DNA of 64,000 bases, taken from the NCBI RefSeq assembly GCF_021869535.1, contig NW_026262581.1:77095955-77159954 (forward strand). The letters run 5' to 3'. The position numbers were made by a program, and so were the translations under genes. This DNA is from Mytilus californianus (lineage: Eukaryota > Mollusca > Bivalvia > Mytilida > Mytilidae). The notes below the pieces were generated by a model. The model had not been told where the DNA came from. It worked only from the letters and a program-made list of their open reading frames with translations, and did not search any database. Below are positions 12,001 through 21,004 of the stretch, piece after piece. Numbering within the stretch: the stretch's first letter is position 1; each line of letters opens with the position of its first letter.

Positions 12001-15000
12001 GTCACCGTAATTTTTATTCAAACTGGTATTTTGTAAATTGACATTAAACCTAGAGACCTATATTCTCATTCAAGAGCATCATCCATTTATTGGTTAAATT
12101 TGCTGTAACAAAATTTTGATGCACCTTTTTTTTAACCTGCCCTTTGACCTAGTGATTTCAAAATCAATAGAAATTGATATCTACAATAGGGACGTTTTCC
12201 ATCCAATTTCAGACAAGATTTAATATCAGTTGTAAGTAATAGAACAGACTCAATGTAAAATTAACGGTAACAAATAAGATTTCTAATATAAAATACCCTG
12301 ATGCAGAAGCTGGGTTCAAAAACACTATAATTCTTCTTGGTTTATCTGTCACACCTATTTTCACTTTCCCATATTTCTGTAAATAAACATATGTATATGT
12401 TATAATTAATGAAAAAAATCTCAAATCAAATCTATCATATTCAAATTACATGTGAAATATGTGAAAATTTAAAAAAGAATAAACAAAAAGATTGAAACCA
12501 CATGTACATCAAACTGCATTAACTACTAAAAAACCAATTCATTTCTGATTATGTAAGCAAACATACAAATTAACAAGATAAAAAAATGATTACAAAAACA
12601 AATGGTTGGTGTATAAGACTGTTGGTTGCCTTCTCCTACATGGAATAGTGTAGGTTTATTAAGGACATATATCACTTGGATAGGTCTTACATTTATAAAA
12701 TGTTAGGAATGATGAATGTAACATTTACATGCTTCTAATGTTCCTGATCAAGATTAAAGGGAAGAGTGTCCAGATCTTAAAACTAAAGTCTGGAATATTG
12801 TCCATGGTTGTGCTGTGTTATTTAGGAGAATTTGGTGTTGTTGGCAGATCTTTGACAGTCTTTGTTCAAATAAATATCTTCCAATCTTCTCCAGAATCAT
12901 GGTGATTCAGAGCTTGACATATTGATGTGGACTATATGTTGACCTCTATTTGTTTTTTTTGTATCTTTGTGAATTTGTCTAATACCCCATTACTTCTTTT
13001 TTTCATATTTGAATCATAATGCAAAACAATTATCATAAAATAACTATACTTTCTACCTTTGCTTCATTACAAAATTCTCTTCTCAGTAAATCTTCACTGA
13101 AAATATACAGAAACATCACTTAAATAGAGATATACAAGAACAAAAATATAAAAGATTTTTTTCCAATTTTGTTTTTGTTCTTGAAGTTAATATGTATGTA
13201 CATGTACATGTATGTACAACTCGTCTAAACATCAGCCCAACAATGTTAGATCTGTAAATTTGCTTTTGCAAATTTTTAGTTCTTCCCTCGCCGGGATTCG
13301 AACTCATGCTACTGAGATATCGTGACACCAATTCGCCTGCACTGTATCCGACGCGCTAGACCACCCGACCACCTAGGCTTCACAATAATAAAGCTTTCGG
13401 TGGGCGGGTGTTACCTTTCCTCGTCAGTTTTAATCTAGCGTCGTAATACAGTACATGATATATAAGACATGAAGATGGAATAGTTACAGATCAGCTGAAA
13501 TATCTATTGTAAAGGATCCTACAAATTAATGCAAGATACAGTCACAGAAATAATTATATTCATAAGTACGTCTGAACCAGTGACAGCTCTACAACAGATT
13601 TATCCATCGGATCACCAGCAGTGATGGTGATACATGGCTGTGTACATTCTGTATATACAACTCGTCTAAACATCAGCCCAACAATGTTTGATCTGTAAAT
13701 TTGCTTTCGCAAATTTTTAGTTCTTCCCTCGCCGGGATTCGAACTCATGCTACTGAGATATCGTGACACCAATTCGCCTGCGCTGTATCCGACGCGCTAG
13801 ACCACCCGACCACCTAGGCTTCAAAATAATAAAGCTTTCTGTGGCCGGGTGTTACCTTTCCTCGTCAGTTTTAATCTAGCGTCGTAATACAGTACATGAT
13901 ATATACGACATGAAGATGGAATAGTTACAGATCAGCTGAAATATCCATTGTAAAGGATCCTACAAATTAATGCAAGATACAGTCACAGAAATAATTATAT
14001 TCATAAGTAGGTCTGAACCAGTGACAACTCTACAACAGATTTATCCATCGGATCACCAGCAGTGATGGTGATACATGGCTGTGTACATTCTGTATATACA
14101 ACATGTCTAAACATCAGCCCAACAATGTTAGATCTGTAAATTTGCTTTCGCAAATTTTTAGTTCTTCCCTCGCCGGGATTCAAACTCATGCTACTGAGAT
14201 ATCGTGACACCAATTTGCCTGCACTGTATCCGACGCGCTAGACCACCCGACCACCTAGGCTTCACAATAATAAAGCTTTCGGTTGCCAGGTGTTACCTTT
14301 CCTCGTCAGTTTTAATCTAGCGTCGTAATACAGTACATGATATATAAGACATGAAGATGGAATAGTTACAGATCAGCTGAAATATCTATTGTAAAGGATC
14401 CTACAAATTAATGCAAGATACAGTCACAGAAATAATTATATTCATAAGTACGTCTGAACCAGTGACAACTCTACAACAGATTTATCCATCGGATCACCAG
14501 CAGTGATGGTGATACATGGCTGTGTACATTCTGTATATACAACTCGTATGTATGTACACACAGTGCTATGCATGCAATAAGTAATCATCAACTGCAATTT
14601 TTTGCTATATATTTCATATAATATCACATTTAAAAAAAATATTTTGAAGGCATTTATATGGTTGGATTTTTAATAACAAACCATATGTTGAAAGACACAG
14701 AATTTTCTGAAGTATACTTGGACATAATTTTGTCTTCGGTTGTTTACGTCTTCACCTGATGTGAAAATGCATAATATTGATATACAATTTAATTTGTTTG
14801 AAATATATAGCAAATTTTAAGAAAAAATAATAAACAGATTCTGTTTATACAAATGTACCATCAGAAAATGAGAACCCTTCACTAAAAAAATATAACCAAA
14901 TAAAGAAAATAAATCTGTGACAATTCTGCTTCTGTTGGTTCTGAGTTGATTTAATTAATCCCACCAAAAATGACCTCACAATAATTTCAGACAATTTCAG

Positions 15001-18000
15001 AAAGATCAATGAAGATAATATCATTAGAGCTCCATTGTTTTGTAGTTAAAAATGGATGAAAAAAAATCCACAGTGAGGTGACATTAAATATGCTCGTCAG
15101 TTTATACAACTACATGTATCAGTATGAAGTACAGAAGACCAGCAAAAATGAAAATTTTGTTGAGACACAGAAAGCTAAGTGGGATAGTCAATTCCTGTAT
15201 TATCCTTTTTAGTGCTTTCTGATGTGCTGGAATAGACTGATGTTGGTCTGGTTCTTTGATTGGTAAATCACAAATAATTTGTTCGATGTACATGTAGTCT
15301 CAATGTATTTCTATTTTTATAAAACTTGATTTTCTTGGTTATGAGTTTCCTTTGTCTGTTGTTTATCCATGGAAGTCTGTGCTTGTACAATGTATGTGAT
15401 CATTTTCTGTGGTACATTTGACTATTGGTTTGAGAAGATCAATGTTGAATGTTCCAAAGTGCATCTGCATTGCTTTTGTCATACATTGTATTGATGGTGC
15501 AAAGTGTTGTATTGAGGTCATTGTTTATATTTATCCAGTTTGCTTTTTCATATTAAGATATTTTTTTTGGAGTTTCTCTTTAAGTGATAACAGTTCTGTA
15601 GTTGAAGAGTTGCCGCCTTCAATTGGTCATTTGACCGTCACAAATGCAGTTTATAAGGATATGTGGTAAAGTGCCAATGAGACAACTCTCCATGAACAGT
15701 TCTTTTATATTACTATCGATGCTAACTGTACCTTCTTGAGTTGCTCATCATCTTGTTGTACAAAGAAGTGACTGACAGACTTGGTTACATTCTAACTTTG
15801 AAGGACTTCTGAGGAAGTTAAAACAGTCCTTGCATGCTTTGAAACGTTATTCACACCACCATGGTCAACTTTGCATTCCCTATTGCAGACTTTGCAAAAA
15901 GACATGTGATATATTCCTATTGTTGAATTTGTCAATCAGTCTCTAAATTAAACCCCACACATTACTACATTGTAATAAGATAAGATAAGGACCTTCTTGC
16001 AAATGATAAAATGTTCACCATTATCATGATTTTTACAGTTCTGACATACAGACAGAGGAATACAACTCAAAAGTTAAAAACAAGTTTGATTATTTGAGTT
16101 TTTACAATGCCTCCATTAATCAGGAAATGAAAACCTGATCAAAGTAAAATACTGATTTTGATAAGTTAATTTTTGCTGATCACGATTGTCTCCGATGGGA
16201 AAAGTACAAAATCATACACCATCAAAATTTTAGCATAGATTTTTACAAAATCATGTTTCAGGGCTTTTTCAGATCATGACCGTGCAATGGGGAAGGGGGT
16301 CAAAATCTTCTTCTTCTTTATGTACAGAAAACCATCAACATTTTGAAGATTACTTTCCAGCGCATGCCTGAGTGAGGTTGCTTTCAAGTTAATTTCAATT
16401 TTTCTTTTATTTATAAACTTTATGATTTAACTTTTAATTTTTACATTTTTTATATATTTTTTCATATTAAGATAAAAACAATAGGCACATTTAATTTAAG
16501 TGAGAAAAATTAATGTTTTAAGGAGGACTTCATGCGTAAGTGCATCCTTAAAGTTGTCTGTAGAGGTTTGGTTTGAAATTTCAGGTGGTAATTTATTCCA
16601 ATCTTTAATTGTTTGGCTGAAGAATGAGAATTTAAAACTGTCTTTGTTGCATTGGAGTTGTCTGTATGTTTGTTGATGGGTAGATCTTGTTTTGGACTGG
16701 CTTTTTATGAGAATATCCTGCCATGGTATTGCAATTTCATTGTTTAAAACTTTGTGGAACATTTGAAGTCTGGTTTTTAGCCTGTGTTCTTGTAGGGTTT
16801 GCCAGTTTAGATTTTGAAGCATTTCAGATACACTGCTGGTGTTGTGAAATCTGTTGCAAGTATATCGTGCAGCTCTTCTTTGCACTTGTTCCAGTCTGTA
16901 TATGTTTTCTGAAGTGTGTGGAATACTGTGGATCCCAAACTGTGCAGCAATATTCTAATTTTGGTCTTACTATAGTTTGATATGCTCTTTCCTTTACTAA
17001 TTTTGAACTAATTTTTAGATTTCGTCTGACGAATGATAAGGATTGATTTGTTTTTGCTGCTGATTGTTGTATATGTTTGTTCCATTTAAGATCTGAAGAG
17101 ATTGTAATGCCTAGATATTTTGCTGATTGTACTTGTTCTAGGATATGGCCATTCATGTTATAATAAAAATGTATTTGTTTTTTCTTTGTTGAGACTCTTA
17201 AGATGTTACATTTGTCAGGGTGGAATGACATGAGCCAGTCTTGCTCCCATTTTATAGCTGCTTCTATGTCTTCTTGAATCTTAAGACAATCGTTTTGGCA
17301 GGTAAAAGGCCGGTAGATAATGCTGTCGTCTGCAAAGAGTCTTATTTGGCTGTGTTTAAGGTAGTCAGGTCCTAGTACAGTGCCCTGAAGAACGCCTGAT
17401 GTTACTGGAATTTTTTCAGATGTTGTGTTTTCGAGAAGGACTGTTTGAGTTCTGTTAGATAAAAATGATTGAATCCAATTTGTTGCCTGATCTGAGATGC
17501 CATAGTGTTTTAATTTGTAAAGTAAGTGTTTGTGTGGCACTTTGTCGAATGCTTTGGCAAAATCCATGATTACTAAGTCAGTTTGTATATTTTTATCATT
17601 GTTTTGAGCTAGTTGGTGTATAAGAGATATTACTTGAGATTCGCATGATCTTTTTGCTCTAAATCCGTGTTGTAGTTCATATAGTATTTTATTTGATTCG
17701 AGGTGTTTCGTCATGTTGCTAGCTAGTATATGTTCAAGTAATTTACATGAGATGCAGGTAAGTGAAATTGGTCTATAATTACCAGGATGATGTTTGTCTC
17801 CTTTTTTATATACTGGTGTAACGTTTGCATGGTTCCAATCTGATGGTACTTTGCACGTTTCTAGAGATTTGCCAAAAATGATTGTAAGTATGTCCGAGGT
17901 TATTTCAATGTTTTCCTTCAGTATTTTGCCAGCGATAGTATCTGGACCTGAAGCTTTGTTGGTGTTTATGTTTTTTATGAGTTTGTATACACCTTCCTCA

Positions 18001-18728
18001 CTGATGTTAATTCATTTCATTTTAGGGTGTGTACTAGATTCTTTCGTTGGTATTTCTGTATTAGTTTCTGATGTGAAAGCAGACTGAAATTGCTTGTTCA
18101 ATATGTTGGTTTTTTCAGAGGGGTTTGTATGAAGGGTAAATCATATAGTTCATGCCTTAATCATGAAAGTTTGCAGGTATATGTACAAATGTATGAAGGT
18201 TTTCAAGTAGTATTCTAATTTATTGCATATATTGAAATGCATTGACTTAACAATAACATAAATCCTATTGTTACGTCAATAATTAATCATTTGGAAATCT
18301 GCGCCACTTGACCCAAGAATCTGTGCCACTTGAACTTTTGACATAATACAACAATCAGTTTTCCTTTGTAGCGTCAGACATTTTCTATTGTGACGTATTA
18401 ATTTTACGGGAACCTTTGTGATGTCCAGTTATGACAGACAAATAGCGATAAGGTGTATTATATTTATGGTTCAAATGTAATTCGCTCACCAAAGTCCTCT
18501 AAGTCCCGAGCAGACTGTGCTGCCAGTATGGGTATTCAAGGATATTAAAACCCTGTAGTTCTGTGAGAAACCTCTGACTTAGAGTAAGAGCAACAAGCAT
18601 TTGGCACGTCAAACTCACTTATATTTTCGAACTGCAAATCTTCCAACATAATACACAGCAACAGCAGCAACTACAGATTTCTTCCAATTATTTCGAACGG
18701 TCTTCACCGTTTTAACTATAAAGGCCAT
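1..18728 (-). CDS. AGK: Acylglycerol kinase (AGK/MULK), 11 exons assembled, 3' end outside window
   Basis: Spliced minus-strand gene joined by hand: 18728-18619, 13096-13057, 12376-12297, 11280-11205, 10569-10471, 10071-10039, 7355-7261, 6365-6296, 3578-3499, 2053-1839, 50-1. Every border is GT..AG and every phase agrees, giving about 316 residues without a stop. Family evidence: VFLNPAS (about 68-74), NAAPILHLAG, GGDGT at 128-132 (nucleotide-binding motif of the diacylglycerol/sphingosine/ceramide kinase family), PIGVIPLG, and KYWYFGPLK. These come in the same order and spacing as animal AGK, a roughly 420-residue protein. AGK phosphorylates mono- and diacylglycerol to lysophosphatidic and phosphatidic acid; in vertebrates it also belongs to the TIM22 carrier translocase of the mitochondrial inner membrane. 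The N terminus is basic with a hydrophobic stretch (about 18-33), as in AGK. About 100 C-terminal residues are missing to the left. Introns are loaded with repeats, but no exon is broken. Confidence 0.93.
191..951. mobile_element. Non-autonomous DNA transposon (TIR element) in AGK intron 10
   Basis: Perfect 14-bp terminal inverted repeats: CATACCTGCCAACC at 191-204 and its complement at 938-951. Subterminal parts on both sides are rich in GGGAGA/TCTCCC. TGTTTC occurs at 185-190 and again at 953-958, a possible target-site duplication one base out of register on the right. The 761-bp interior has no convincing ORF, so a deletion derivative or MITE is likely. The superfamily (hAT-like?) cannot be settled by eye. 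Nothing recognisable lies in the intron remainder, 952-1838. Confidence 0.75.
1839..2053 (-). CDS. AGK: AGK exon 10
   Basis: Acceptor CAACCAG, donor CAAG|GTATGAG. It begins KYWYFGPLKHRWTHVRTAMKE and continues with WPPVFKAKISYV. Both match AGK (KYWYLGPLK.., LKEWP....ISY). The second half, rich in Pro, Ser, Gln and Lys, is the variable linker before the C-terminal domain. Ends phase 1. Confidence 0.92.
2054..3498. other. AGK intron 9, no recognised feature
   Basis: AT-rich intronic DNA. I see no repeat with clear ends, no conserved exon and no RNA gene in it. Confidence 0.6.
3499..3578 (-). CDS. AGK: AGK exon 9
   Basis: Acceptor CTTTGTAG, donor AA|GTAAAT. Encodes GEDGRTSFSLSGLQTGVYRD then AEARKS. 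The order of G(E).., (S/T)GL, and (F/Y)RDA agrees with AGK. Ends phase 2, completed to Lys by exon 10. Confidence 0.9.
4340..6275. repeat. ~45-bp satellite array in AGK intron 8
   Basis: Head-to-tail units of about 45 bp (for example 5089-5133), with some 43-49 bp variants. The unit core on the plus strand is GTGTT(A/T)CCTGAATGCTAAG then GACATAGTAATGTGTAAATTAGTCAA. About 30 good units lie from 4990 to 6275; degenerate ones occur at about 4340-4480 and 4855-4990. On the minus (transcribed) strand the core reads ATGTCCTTAGCATTCAGGTAAC, i.e. the end of AGK exon 8 plus its splice donor with one mismatch. Blocks of several units are themselves duplicated. Confidence 0.93.
4541..4773. repeat. Cluster of five TCACATTGTGA-type palindromes
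   Basis: Copies of TCACATTGTGA or TCACAATGTGA at 4541-4551, 4573-4583, 4600-4610, 4710-4719 (one base short) and 4763-4773. They sit between the degenerate and regular parts of the 45-bp satellite. Possible protein-binding palindromes or mobile-element debris. Confidence 0.6.
6296..6365 (-). CDS. AGK: AGK exon 8
   Basis: Acceptor TCTAAAG, donor CATTCAG|GTAAC. The first base completes Arg; it then reads MLLESAMAIVKGETKKIDVL and GIQ, matching the AGK block A(I)VKGET..(I/L)DVL.I. Its last 17 nt plus 5 nt of intron recur with one mismatch in the satellite that starts about 20 nt into intron 8. Confidence 0.93.
6366..7260. other. AGK intron 7, no recognised feature
   Basis: AT-rich DNA with a loosely repeated motif (AACCT..GATATCCTATG) at about 6660-7010, too degenerate to define units. 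Confidence 0.5.
7261..7355 (-). CDS. AGK: AGK exon 7 (PIGVIPLG motif)
   Basis: Acceptor TCTGTAG, donor AG|GTATTT. Encodes SFRQSVPIGVIPLGSMNRFA then RLLFGTDKDEV. PIG(F/V)IPLG is a core block of the lipid-kinase domain. Starts phase 0, ends phase 2. Confidence 0.93.
8220..8827 (+). mobile_element. Pearl/Helentron-like non-autonomous element, AGK intron 6
   Basis: 5' terminus ATACGCCCG (8220-8228) is the inverted complement of 3' CGGGCGTAT (8819-8827). Inside is a core repeated about 1.8 times with ~162-bp spacing (CAATAG.TATAAA.AATTCACC at 8533 and 8695), then an ACGG-type microsatellite (8769-8790), then a 3' hairpin (ATACGTCCCG-taaa-CGGGCGTAT). Tandem core plus ACGG microsatellite is the plan of bivalve pearl elements. 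No coding capacity. Confidence 0.7.
8828..10038. other. Rest of AGK intron 6, no recognised feature
   Basis: AT-rich intron sequence with no clear repeat boundaries or coding segment. Confidence 0.5.
10039..10071 (-). CDS. AGK: AGK exon 6 (33-nt micro-exon)
   Basis: Eleven codons, AVTGFMRKDDM, between TTTTTCAG and ATG|GTATGT, phase 0 on both sides. It continues the GGDGTLLE helix just as VVTG..RR follows GGDGT in animal AGK. Confidence 0.88.
10471..10569 (-). CDS. AGK: AGK exon 5 (GGDGT nucleotide-binding motif)
   Basis: Acceptor TTATCAG, donor GAG|GTAGAT, 33 whole codons. It contains TEFEGQVKKF and, near its end, VVVAGGDGTLLE. GGDGT is the phosphate-binding signature of the lipid-kinase DAGK-catalytic fold, so the active-site motif is intact. 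Confidence 0.94.
10609..10650 (+). repeat. Degenerate solo 5' end of a pearl-like element
   Basis: CCAATGTCCTCCGTGTTGCA followed by CATATTTTATC resembles the 5' end of the element at 23525 (CCAATGTCCCCCGCGTAGCA). No matching core array or 3' hairpin follows, so it is a truncated remnant in AGK intron 4. Confidence 0.4.
11205..11280 (-). CDS. AGK: AGK exon 4
   Basis: Acceptor TTTACAG, donor AAG|GTATGT. The first base completes Gly; it then encodes GAVKSFNKNAAPILHLAG followed by IEVNVVK. The NAAPILHL(S/A)G string is a strong AGK signature. Confidence 0.94.
11281..12296. other. AGK intron 3, no recognised feature
   Basis: Plain AT-rich intron. The next intron (12377-13056) is equally featureless. 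Confidence 0.5.
12297..12376 (-). CDS. AGK: AGK exon 3 (VFLNPAS motif)
   Basis: Acceptor TTTACAG, donor GG|GTATTT. Encodes KYGKVKIGVTDKPRR then IIVFLNPASAS, the first conserved block of the DAGK-catalytic domain (VFLNP). Starts phase 0, ends phase 2 (GG, completed to Gly by exon 4). Confidence 0.92.
13057..13096 (-). CDS. AGK: AGK exon 2
   Basis: 40-nt micro-exon between TTTTCAG and GTAGAAAG. Its first base completes an Asn codon with exon 1; it then reads EDLLRREFCNEAK, matching the AGK segment with a conserved LLRR. It ends in phase 0. The 441-bp repeat array begins about 110 bp upstream of its acceptor. Confidence 0.9.
13286..13378 (-). mobile_element. tRNA-derived SINE head, copy 1
   Basis: B box (revcomp of GGGATTCGAAC) at 13293-13303 and A-box-like region at 13352-13372, minus strand. 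A CCTAGGTGGTCGGGTGG start and a GGCGAGGGAAGA end bracket a tRNA-like fold that is not a functional tRNA (no clean acceptor stem). Equivalent copies lie at about 13727-13820 and 14168-14261. Confidence 0.7.
13727..13820 (-). mobile_element. tRNA-derived SINE head, copy 2
   Basis: Second copy of the tRNA-like segment inside the 441-bp array, with A and B boxes preserved. Confidence 0.68.
14168..14261 (-). mobile_element. tRNA-derived SINE head, copy 3
   Basis: Third copy. The B box carries one substitution (GGGATTCAAAC on the plus strand), so it is probably the weakest pol III promoter of the three. Confidence 0.66.
14556..16440. other. AGK intron 1 sequence with a short retroelement-tail fragment
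   Basis: AT-rich intron. At about 15600-15705 a fragment ending GTGCCAATGAGACAACTCTC matches the 3' terminus of the retroelement family described at 26206-28063, in antisense. Nothing else is recognised. Confidence 0.5.
16440..18135 (-). pseudogene. LINE (Jockey/CR1-like) reverse transcriptase, broken, in AGK intron 1
   Basis: Minus-strand RT fragment. From about 18130 it reads a linker, then KASGPDTIAGKIL, VTPVYKKGD..PGNYRPISLT, then (from 17714) HGFRAKRSCESQ, DFAKAFDKVPH, SGVLQGTVLGP and LFADDS. It finishes in another frame (16885-16496) with QRRAARY..., DWNKLP.E. These are the ordered blocks of non-LTR RT domains. Breaks: TGA at 18014-18012; loss of the residues that normally lie between LQGTVLGP and the FADD catalytic box; frameshift near 16885. 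It has the same orientation as AGK and is inactive. The upstream endonuclease is absent, i.e. 5'-truncated. The clade is a tentative call. Confidence 0.88.
18619..18728 (-). CDS. AGK: AGK exon 1 (start codon, residues 1-36 plus 2 nt)
   Basis: ATG at 18728-18726 is preceded in frame by TAA at 18749-18747, so no upstream start in this exon is possible. It encodes a basic segment (MAFIVKTVKTVRNNWKKS) followed by a small hydrophobic stretch (VVAAVAVYYVG). This matches the N-terminal pattern of vertebrate AGK, where a short basic leader is followed by a hydrophobic segment. Donor AA|GTGAGT at 18618-18617, phase 2. Confidence 0.9.
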
Positions 18729-19074
18729 GGACTTAGAGTTTACGAATTAAATACATTCATGACTGCTAGAAAAGATCATAGACAACCTACAAAAAAAAAT
18801 GCACATGTTTACAACGAAGTCCAATCATATCTCTTACATTATTGATTTATCTATGTCGGGTCAAACATACTGTAGACATGGATGTATTATCTCTGTTTTT
18901 TAACCGATGTCGGAATAATTGGAGAATTCCGTAAAAATAACTAAAAGTGCAAGTATATGAAAAATACTTGGTTACTTAAAAAAAACCTGAGCAAAAGTAA
19001 GATTTACAAAACCTTCCAATCTAACTAATTCATGCTAATATTTTCTATGTAATATTATATAATTATTGTCTTTT
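18729..19074. promoter_or_regulatory. AGK: 5' flank / putative promoter region of AGK
   Basis: Sequence immediately upstream of the AGK start. No TATA box, CpG island or other clear element is visible by eye, and the transcription start cannot be placed. Listed by position only. Confidence 0.3.
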
Positions 19075-19159
19075 GATCAGTTTCCGAGTTCAAAAGTCAA
19101 TAAAACCACATATTTACCTCATATGTGGTTTTATTGACTTTTGAACTCTGAAACTGATC
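19075..19159. repeat. Near-perfect hairpin, 39-bp arms
   Basis: Arms 19075-19113 and 19121-19159 match at 38 of 39 positions as inverted repeats, around a 7-nt spacer (TTACCTC). Part of the arm motif (TTTTCAAAAGTCAAT..AACCACATAT) recurs imperfectly just after, at 19196-19223. Confidence 0.92.
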
Positions 19160-19252
19160 GGTTCACTGAGACCAACGTTCGAAATGAGTACCAGTTTTTC
19201 AAAAGTCAATTGAACCACATATCTACCGAAACAAAAGAAAATGATTGTTTTA

Positions 19253-19765
19253 TTTAGATATAAGAAGATGTGGTGTGAGTGCCAATGAGACAACTCTCCA
19301 TCCAAGTCACAATTTGTAAAAGTAAACCATTATAGGTCAAAATACGGCCTTTAACACGGAGCCTTGGCTCACACCGAACAGCAAGATATAAAGGCCCCCA
19401 AAATGACTAGTGTAAAACCATTCAAACAGGAAAACCAACGGTCTAATCTATATAAAATACGAGAAACGAGAAACACTTATATGAACCACATCAACAAACG
19501 ACAACCACTGAACACCAGGTTCCTGACTTAGGACAGGTGCAAACAAATGCAGCGGGTTTAAACGTTTTAATAGGCGCCAACCTTCACCCTACCTGAAACA
19601 ATAGTGTAACATCACAACATAGAAAGACACACTATAACATATCAATTGAAATGGCTTATAACTCAATCAAAAGACATATTAACAAAAACAAGTGAACATA
19701 CACTGAACGAATAAATTTGATCTATGACACAATGTAAATACAAAATTAATAAAACAAGGGGTTAG
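19253..19765 (-). mobile_element. Retroelement family 1, 3'-end copy (5'-truncated)
   Basis: Antisense copy of the 3' end of the element at 26206-28063. The shared terminus is GTCTCATTGGCACTCA..CACATCTTC on its own sense strand. Conserved internal words include GGCTCACACCGAACAGCAAG, CCTGACTTAGGACAGG and AACGAATAAATTTGATCTAT (plus strand). The 5' break differs from other copies, as expected for target-primed reverse transcription. Confidence 0.8.
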
Positions 19766-20194
19766 TATTCCGAGAGAAAACATGTATGACCATGTATGTA
19801 ATCGAGACAACTATTTACCAAAACCAATTGCCACAACATCAAACGCGGATCTTACGATAATTATACACGTAAAAAACACGCGACGTTTTGTTATATTCCA
19901 TGATATATTTCATACAATATCATTGCCGTTTTATACAATTGTATGTGCACTGAAACATGTATCTTTCATAATTTTGTAATGCTATAATCATTGTGAAATT
20001 ATTATATTTTGAGTATATGTCCATTGAGAGTCCTTAATTATTCAATAAAAATCTTGAATTTTGAAAGTGATTCTATGATATAGTCTCAGGTTGAAATCTT
20101 TTTTAAACTGTTCGGCAATGGTATCTACAGAAGTGAAAATTAGATCAGATGAACGTGAAAAGAAGAGATATAGTGTAAATATAAACATAAACTC

Positions 20195-20640
20195 TAGAAC
20201 CTGTCAAAAACACCAAATACCTATAGGCTGCACATTCACATCCGAACTCAAATTGAATGACTATGTTAATAATATATATGCATTGAATTTATAGCCAACA
20301 GAACAATCGGCTTCCTAAAACGAAATATGAACATTGGATGAACTTCAGGAAAGGCAAATGCATATAGAAGACCAACAACAGAATACACCAGTCCAGTATG
20401 AGATCCATACTTTAAAACAAAAATTGACCGACTCGAGATGGTCTAGAGACGAGCAGCACGATGTTTTATGAATATGCACCATGATCAATCACGTGAATAT
20501 GCACCATGATCAATCACGTGTAAGCAAGATGCTCAATTACTTCGAATGGAGATCTTTGGAACAAAGACGAAGAGATGCATGCAAGACTTACCATGCTCTA
20601 TAAAATAGAAAATGACATAGTTGCAATAACAAAGGAAGGT
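20195..20640 (+). pseudogene. Degenerate LINE reverse-transcriptase C-terminus
   Basis: Translated pieces in shifting frames: GCTFTSELKLNDYVNNIYA, then ANRTIGFLKRNMNIG, then (with stops) DPYFKTKIDRLEMV, RRAAR, and EWRSLEQRRRDA. This is the tail of a Jockey/CR1-like RT. It has many stops and frameshifts, and a 25-bp tandem duplication at about 20470-20520. Confidence 0.75.
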
Positions 20641-20651
20641 CATATATTATT

Positions 20652-20673
20652 GGGGGGGGGGGGGGGGGGGGGG
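20652..20673 (+). repeat. Homopolymer G run (22 nt)
   Basis: Uninterrupted run of 22 G in an AT-rich setting, at the 3' edge of the LINE remnant. The length is prone to sequencing or assembly error. Confidence 0.85.
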
Positions 20674-21004
20674 TCCGTATGCGCACCAGTCATGGCAGGC
20701 CCATTATCTGGCAGAAAGCATAAGCATAAAAGTTTATTTTAAAGTCAACACATCCAAAAACATATAATATAACCAAATAATATATACATGCAAGTAATAC
20801 ATGCAAACAGATCATAAATTTAATCAAACAAAATGTGCATCCTTGATTATGCAAGCATATTAAGCAAGATAAGACTTGCAAAAAGCAAACCAATAAGCAT
20901 TGAAAAAAAGATCATAGAACATATGTAAGCAAAAACTAAACCGAGCCTTGTACTGCACATACTTTAAAAAAAGAACATTTAAATGTAAAGCGGCTTGACT
21001 CCTC

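Larger units (their letters stand above)
13210..14550. repeat. ~441-bp tandem repeat, three copies, each with a tRNA-like SINE head
   Basis: Partial unit 13210-13563, full units 13564-14004 and 14005-14445, partial unit 14446-14550. Copies are nearly identical. Each full unit contains a minus-strand segment with pol III promoter-like boxes: an A-box region TGGTCGGGTGGTCTAGCGCG, about 50 nt later a B box GAGTTCGAATCCCGGCG. A whole SINE-bearing block was therefore duplicated, rather than the SINE inserting three times. The array lies in AGK intron 1, about 110 bp upstream of the exon 2 acceptor. Confidence 0.9.

Noticed and set aside
13116-14213. Repeated ~70-codon minus-strand ORFs with the same protein start
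   Set aside because: They translate the 441-bp repeat unit, including the SINE head. Not genes.
13286-14261. tRNA genes suggested by A and B boxes
   Set aside because: Acceptor and anticodon stems do not form properly and the segments sit inside a tandem unit. These are tRNA-derived SINE heads.
15409-15669. 86-codon plus-strand ORF
   Set aside because: It overlaps a retroelement-tail fragment and is antisense within an AGK intron; no family resemblance.
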